This document shows, piece by piece, positions 60,015-64,000 of a stretch of DNA of 64,000 nt (the stretch's first letter is position 1; each line of letters opens with the position of its first letter). This stretch comes from Clostridia bacterium (GTDB lineage: Bacteria; Bacillota; Clostridia; Oscillospirales; CAG-272). The DNA is taken from assembly GCA_017399105.1 (NCBI GenBank), contig JAFQEJ010000053.1, forward strand, positions 62,001 through 126,000. Direction: 5' to 3'. A model generated the notes under the pieces. That model worked only from the letters and a program-made list of their open reading frames with translations. It made no database searches and was not told the origin of the DNA. Made by a program: the position numbers and the translations under genes.

Positions 60015-60953
60015 TTAATAATCTCTGTGCTGTTTCCACACATCAAGAACGAGCAGATAACGATCCAGAGGCAAGCCACGGAACGGAACATTACTGGTGG
60101 AGTAGATGTATCCGCCGCCTTCTTTTGCACTGTTAATCGCGTACATTGCGCTCTCGATGATCTCTTCCTCGGTGCCGGTTTGCAGCAATGCACAGTTGAC
60201 ATTACCTACAATGGCACACTTGCCTTTGGTGATTCTCTTGACTTCAGCGATATCAACACCTGCCATAGGATCAAGAGAGTGAATTGCATGTGGCTTTGCT
60301 TCAATCAGTTGATCAAGAATCGGCATAATGTTTCCATCGGTGTGCTTAATCGCGTATCCGCCGCCCTTGCGAATTTCTTCGATAATCTTCGCAAGATAAG
60401 GTGTAATTATCTCTGCAAACATTGCGGGAGATACAAAAGGTCCGGAATTATAGCAATAGTCCGCACAAAGGATAAAAGACTGAACGCCGTGATCCAGGTA
60501 GCGCTTATTTCTTTCAATAGCACCGTTAGCCATATTTTCAGCATCCTGAAGGACACCTTCCATATCATCGGCAATACGATATGCAAAATCATACATGTGA
60601 TTTCCATCGGGAATGGAGTATGTTCCGTCTCCGTGAGCCGTGAAAAGATACTTATCACCGACCATTTCTTTCATATACTTTACGGAACGGAAGACAAACT
60701 CTTCTCTTAAGTAAGGTACCGGAATGATATCATGCTCCAGCTTTTCATATACCTGAAGAATGTACTCAGCATTCTCATGAAGCTTTCTGTCGATTTCGGC
60801 ATCTGAAAGTCCCTGCAGATCCTGCTCGAATAGCCACTCTTTTCCGAGAAGATCCTTAGAAAGCTGAAATTCCAATTCAAACGTGGGAATTCTATCCGGG
60901 ATTCCTCCCTCAAGTGCACAGATCGCTCTCTGTCTGGGAGTCATTGTAGTCAT
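60015..60953 (-). CDS. Uroporphyrinogen decarboxylase (URO-D) family protein
   Basis: A 312-residue barrel protein of the URO-D superfamily, which includes HemE and corrinoid methyltransferases. MTPRQRAICALEGGIPDRIP is the shared opening; GGGYAIKHTDGNIMPILDQL and GNVNCALLQTGTEEEI are later conserved blocks. It lacks the HemE arginine pattern, so it is probably not haem-related; a methyltransferase-like or unknown role fits better. It follows the GH38 gene by 14 bases, and such barrels are often found near sugar genes in Clostridia. GAGGT precedes the ATG at 60953. Confidence 0.82.
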   Translation of the reverse strand: MTTMTPRQRAICALEGGIPDRIPTFELEFQLSKDLLGKEWLFEQDLQGLSDAEIDRKLHENAEYILQVYEKLEHDIIPVPYLREEFVFRSVKYMKEMVGDKYLFTAHGDGTYSIPDGNHMYDFAYRIADDMEGVLQDAENMANGAIERNKRYLDHGVQSFILCADYCYNSGPFVSPAMFAEIITPYLAKIIEEIRKGGGYAIKHTDGNIMPILDQLIEAKPHAIHSLDPMAGVDIAEVKRITKGKCAIVGNVNCALLQTGTEEEIIESAMYAINSAKEGGGYIYSTSNVPFRGLPLDRYLLVLDVWKQHRDY

Positions 60954-60967
60954 AAATATTACCTCTC

Positions 60968-63631
60968 TTATTTAATTGATATTGTTACGATTTCTTTAGC
61001 ACCGATTTTAATCGTGTCGATTGTGTTTCCGTTGGAGTTCAGTTCGGCAATCAGTTTTTCATCGAGATTTACAACTGCTGCAGTATTGATCTTCTTATAA
61101 TAGCGGAAAGAGATATCAGAAGGAGCATCCGAGTTATTGAATACACGGACAATCTGAGAATCACCGTCTTCCGACTTTTTATAAGCGGAAATAACCACGC
61201 GGTTATCATCATTTCCGAGCAATTCAACAAACGCACATTTTCTGGGAAGCTTGATTTCTGCGTGAGGCTTAGTTCTGTAGTACAGACTGGGCAGATCACT
61301 CCCCTGAACGAAAGGACGTCCTCCGACAAACTTGTTGCAATCCACTGAAGTACAGACGGCGTAAGGACGGCAGAGGAAGGACTGTGCATGGGCGGATACA
61401 GCCGCATCATTGTGATCGCCTACGTAAGGATAGAGTGCCAATCTGTAGGTCTGTTTTCCCTTGCACTGGTTTCCGGGAATGAGCCAGCCTTCGTTCATTT
61501 CATTTTTGCGTTCATAGGAACCGCTGATCATACCGGTGCATCTGAGCAGTGTCAGTGCAAGGGTGTTGGCTTCATCATTGTAGTTTTCATATTCATAGAT
61601 CCCCTGATTCAGCACTGCAATACCACAGTTCTCGCCGTCGATACCGACATAATCGGTATTGGGCTGACGTTCATTTCCGGGGGTTGTTTCGCGGTTACGG
61701 ATGATGCAGTCGAAGGGCGCACCGGAATAGTTGGTGTCTGCTTTCAAATATGTGGGAACCAGAAGACGTACACGGTGATCTTCGGCGTCATTGATAAGCT
61801 CAATATCAACATCAAGCTCGCGGGAACCTGTATTAAGAGTGAGCAGGAATGTAAAGGGTATGCTGTAAGCCTCGCCGTCGCGCTTCACATCAAGTGTATA
61901 TGTAACCTTTCTGATCTGTGCAAACTCGCTGTTTTCGATGATTTCAATTTCTGCATCAACCTTTTCGTTTGTTACAATCGTCGCGAGGTTGTTGGCGCCG
62001 TATTGATATGAATCGCCATGATCGATGTTATCTTCAATCAAAAGCGCAGATTTGTATATATGTCCGGAGCACTTTTCTGTCAGATCAACAGTGCCATTCT
62101 TGTTGATTGTAACCTTGAGATATTCGTTTTCCATCACATCGGCTGCAAAAGAATGCACCTTAACAGAAGTCATCTCACCTTTGCAGGGAGTCAATACAAG
62201 CGTTTCATATCCCATGCCGGGCAGATCATCAAGCATAAACTTGATAATAAATGAATCTGCATCCATTCCACCGGGAAGATTGATCGGGCTGAGAATACGA
62301 AGTTCCTTCTTTTTCTTGGAAAGAAGTTCATAAGGGACGTTGCCTCCGTCAGCAGCGGTAAGGGTGAAATTGTTGACCGCCTCGGCACAGGGGATAATAA
62401 CCTCGCACTGGAGTACCTTTTTACCGCCCAGCTGGGTTGTATTGATGGTATTAATCAGATACTGCTTATCGGTAAGTCCGTCGCGATCGATATAATCACC
62501 AAGCAGCTGAGAACCGCGTCTGACAAGTTCGCTGCCTGCTTCATCGATTCTCTTGAAGCGATCCATCATGTGTTCATGAACCGCATCAACACTGCAGCCG
62601 CAAATGCTGTCGTGAGGATGATTTTCTATGAGAAGCTTCCAGAGATATCTGAGATATTCATCGGGATATGTCTTTACCCCTGTAGTGCTGAGGTAAGCAT
62701 AAAGAGGTTCCAGCTTCTTCTCAAGAAGTGCCTGACAGAATGCATTCCACTGCTTGAGATAGATACGTGATGAGAGTGTTCCTGTAAGTACATTACCCTC
62801 GCCGCCATTTCTCATTTCTCCGTAATATGTTTCAAGTTCAATATTCTTTTCGGCAAGCTCATTACGGACACGCTTCATAAATTCAGGGAAGGTATCCTGG
62901 AAAACCACACGGTCTTCGGGCAATTCTGCATTGAGTCCATCAATAATCGGAGGAAGATCTTCCTCAGCCTCAAGATGGTCAACGCCATTCATCAGCAGGA
63001 AATTTGATGTTGTCGCACGGGGACGAATGCAGTTGTCGATATGGTTAAGAATTGCTTTAGATTCCTTGATGGACGGAGAGAAGCGCTGTGCATTGTTATA
63101 CCAGAATGCCATATGTTCACAAAGAACCTGCGAGCCGTCAGGAGATTCCCAGTAAAATTCCAGCGGTCTTGCGTAAGGAAAAGAATAACCGCGTCCGAAA
63201 ATACAGTCATCAATTCCAAATTTTTTGAAAATCTGAGGGAGCTGAGATACAAGACCAAACTGATCAGCAGCATAACCGATCATCATATTTCTTCCGAAAT
63301 TCTCGGCAATACGAGAGCCGATTATGAGGTTTCGTATGGTAGCTTCGCCGCTTGTAAGGTTAAAGTCATTCTGAACATACCAGGGACCGACGAGAATATG
63401 TCCGCTCTTGATGTGGTTCTCAAGAGTCTGGCGCCTGTCGGGCTTGACAGAGAGATAGTCTTCCAGGACGATGGTCTGTGCATCGAGGTGGAAGCGATAA
63501 TCAGGATATTCATCCAGAATATCCAAAAGATTGTCGATCAGATCAACAAGGCGCATTTTAAACTGTTCAAGAGGGAGATACCATTCACGATCCCAATGCG
63601 TGTGGGAAATAATACAATACTTAGTTTTCAT
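60968..63631 (-). CDS. GH38 family alpha-mannosidase
   Basis: A cytoplasmic 887-residue glycosidase. The zinc-binding HTHWDREW motif is at residues 10-17. The nucleophile Asp is in GYAADQFGLVSQLPQIFKKF, and NHPHDSICGCSVDAVHEHM supplies the third zinc-site block. A middle helical domain and a large C-terminal beta domain follow (TVDLTEKCSGHIYKSALLIE). I start at 63631 because the HTHWDREW motif is always close to the N-terminus in this group; a longer frame to 63799 adds 56 unrelated residues. It would cleave alpha-linked mannose and complements the beta-mannosidase. Confidence 0.93.
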   Translation of the reverse strand: MKTKYCIISHTHWDREWYLPLEQFKMRLVDLIDNLLDILDEYPDYRFHLDAQTIVLEDYLSVKPDRRQTLENHIKSGHILVGPWYVQNDFNLTSGEATIRNLIIGSRIAENFGRNMMIGYAADQFGLVSQLPQIFKKFGIDDCIFGRGYSFPYARPLEFYWESPDGSQVLCEHMAFWYNNAQRFSPSIKESKAILNHIDNCIRPRATTSNFLLMNGVDHLEAEEDLPPIIDGLNAELPEDRVVFQDTFPEFMKRVRNELAEKNIELETYYGEMRNGGEGNVLTGTLSSRIYLKQWNAFCQALLEKKLEPLYAYLSTTGVKTYPDEYLRYLWKLLIENHPHDSICGCSVDAVHEHMMDRFKRIDEAGSELVRRGSQLLGDYIDRDGLTDKQYLINTINTTQLGGKKVLQCEVIIPCAEAVNNFTLTAADGGNVPYELLSKKKKELRILSPINLPGGMDADSFIIKFMLDDLPGMGYETLVLTPCKGEMTSVKVHSFAADVMENEYLKVTINKNGTVDLTEKCSGHIYKSALLIEDNIDHGDSYQYGANNLATIVTNEKVDAEIEIIENSEFAQIRKVTYTLDVKRDGEAYSIPFTFLLTLNTGSRELDVDIELINDAEDHRVRLLVPTYLKADTNYSGAPFDCIIRNRETTPGNERQPNTDYVGIDGENCGIAVLNQGIYEYENYNDEANTLALTLLRCTGMISGSYERKNEMNEGWLIPGNQCKGKQTYRLALYPYVGDHNDAAVSAHAQSFLCRPYAVCTSVDCNKFVGGRPFVQGSDLPSLYYRTKPHAEIKLPRKCAFVELLGNDDNRVVISAYKKSEDGDSQIVRVFNNSDAPSDISFRYYKKINTAAVVNLDEKLIAELNSNGNTIDTIKIGAKEIVTISIK

Positions 63632-63807
63632 ATTTGTATTCACTTTCTGATTTGAATTTCGGTATAACCGAATTACTGCATTTATTATAACATATTGAGC
63701 AATGAAATCAAGAGTATTCGCAAATTTTTCAAAATTTTCGATGCTGCATCGACTATAATATGGGATAGTGAACATATTTTCATCGATTGTTTTTGCCAAT
63801 ATGCTAA

Positions 63808-63836
63808 TTGATTTTCTCTGATTATTCCTGTATAAT
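63808..63836 (+). promoter_or_regulatory. Sigma-A promoter of the terminal lipoprotein gene
   Basis: TTGATT at 63808-63813, a 17-base spacer and TATAAT at 63831-63836. AAGGAG (63884-63889) precedes the ATG at 63896. Confidence 0.7.
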
Positions 63837-63895
63837 ATAATAAGATAATCATATGAGGTGGTTTATCTATATTCCAAGAAGACAAGGAGAATAAG

Positions 63896-64000
63896 ATGAA
63901 AAAAATAGGATTGATCCTGCTTGCACTGCTGATGCTTCTCTTATGCGCTGCCTGTGATTCTTCCGATTCGCAGAAAGACAGCACCGGTGATACTGTTGAT
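63896..64000 (+). CDS. N-terminus of a lipoprotein (cut by the window end)
   Basis: The first 35 codons of an exported lipoprotein: a signal peptide MKKIGLILLALLMLLL, lipobox LCAAC with the lipidated Cys at 20, then a polar SSDSQKDSTGD linker. Such starts are typical of ABC solute-binding proteins, but nothing of the folded domain is in the window, so no function is given. It diverges from the GH38 gene and has a good promoter and AAGGAG. Confidence 0.75.
   Translation, partial: MKKIGLILLALLMLLLCAACDSSDSQKDSTGDTVD

Noticed and set aside
58460-60202. A 580-codon open frame on the minus strand
   Set aside because: It runs antisense to glyQS, whose motifs are complete on the plus strand, and continues into the URO-D region in a different frame. 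Composition is Cys- and Phe-rich with no known domain; it is a codon-bias shadow.
1-64000. tRNA or rRNA genes, CRISPR arrays, transposases, integrases or phage genes
   Set aside because: No cloverleaf with GGTTCGAAT-type T arm, no regularly spaced repeats and no recombinase-like proteins were seen on reading; a tRNAscan or CRISPR finder run was not possible.

Overview
The window looks like a chromosomal segment of an anaerobic, spore-forming, carbohydrate-degrading Firmicute of class Clostridia, probably an uncultured gut or rumen member of the Oscillospirales/Christensenellales type (the order is inference). Supporting signs are a sporulation sigma factor SigK with its pro-sequence, a DUF3794-LysM spore-envelope protein, a glmS ribozyme, gatCAB, a glycyl-radical enzyme with its activase, many lipoproteins with Clostridia-type Shine-Dalgarno sites, and TTGACA-N17-TATAAT promoters. 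No tRNA, rRNA, CRISPR array, transposase or phage gene was seen.

Layout. 1-4.6 kb: a truncated gene end, TspO, a DUF4430 lipoprotein, then cca-xylB. 4.6-12.5 kb: a carbohydrate block with a 1280-residue glycosidase-like lipoprotein, a LacI regulator, an iron-sulfur flavoprotein and a DUF6259-type glycosidase-like protein. 12.5-15.7 kb: gatCAB on the minus strand. 15.8-18.0 kb: glmS behind a clear glmS ribozyme. 18.3-23.2 kb: a BMP-type nucleoside ABC transporter operon. 23.3-27.6 kb (minus): GNAT, TrmH/SpoU methyltransferase, ppk1 and ppx. 27.7-30.1 kb: sigK and a DUF3794-LysM gene behind a SigE-like promoter. 30.1-34.9 kb: hydantoinase/oxoprolinase, asnA, and a DUF4956 plus VTC-domain polyphosphate polymerase pair. 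35.2-40.8 kb: an operon of beta-mannosidase, glycyl-radical activase and an unusual glycyl-radical enzyme. 41.2-45.3 kb: uronate isomerase, PHP phosphatase, Lrp regulator and aminotransferase. 45.3-51.0 kb (minus): metY, a PH-domain protein, glnS, gltX and an MBL hydrolase. 51.1-57.0 kb (minus): DUF2284, two uncharacterised proteins, a small P-loop protein, pgi, a sporulation-type D,D-carboxypeptidase and an HPr-like protein without the active histidine. 57.2-64 kb: a degenerate LCP protein, glycyl-tRNA synthetase, a URO-D family protein, a GH38 alpha-mannosidase and the start of a lipoprotein.

The most striking non-coding signal is a roughly 160-bp repeat present three times (18014, 23172, 40814). 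Each copy lies 8-27 bases past the stop codon of an operon's last gene, in the same orientation as that gene. Each folds into a chain of up to five hairpins with compensatory base changes between copies. A second signal is a possible 18-codon leader ORF with a strong Shine-Dalgarno site that runs across the glmS ribozyme cleavage site. Further points of interest are the operon joining a beta-mannosidase to a glycyl-radical enzyme with an atypical cysteine motif, two separate polyphosphate systems, coexistence of GlnRS with GatCAB, and two SigE-like promoters in front of spore-envelope genes.
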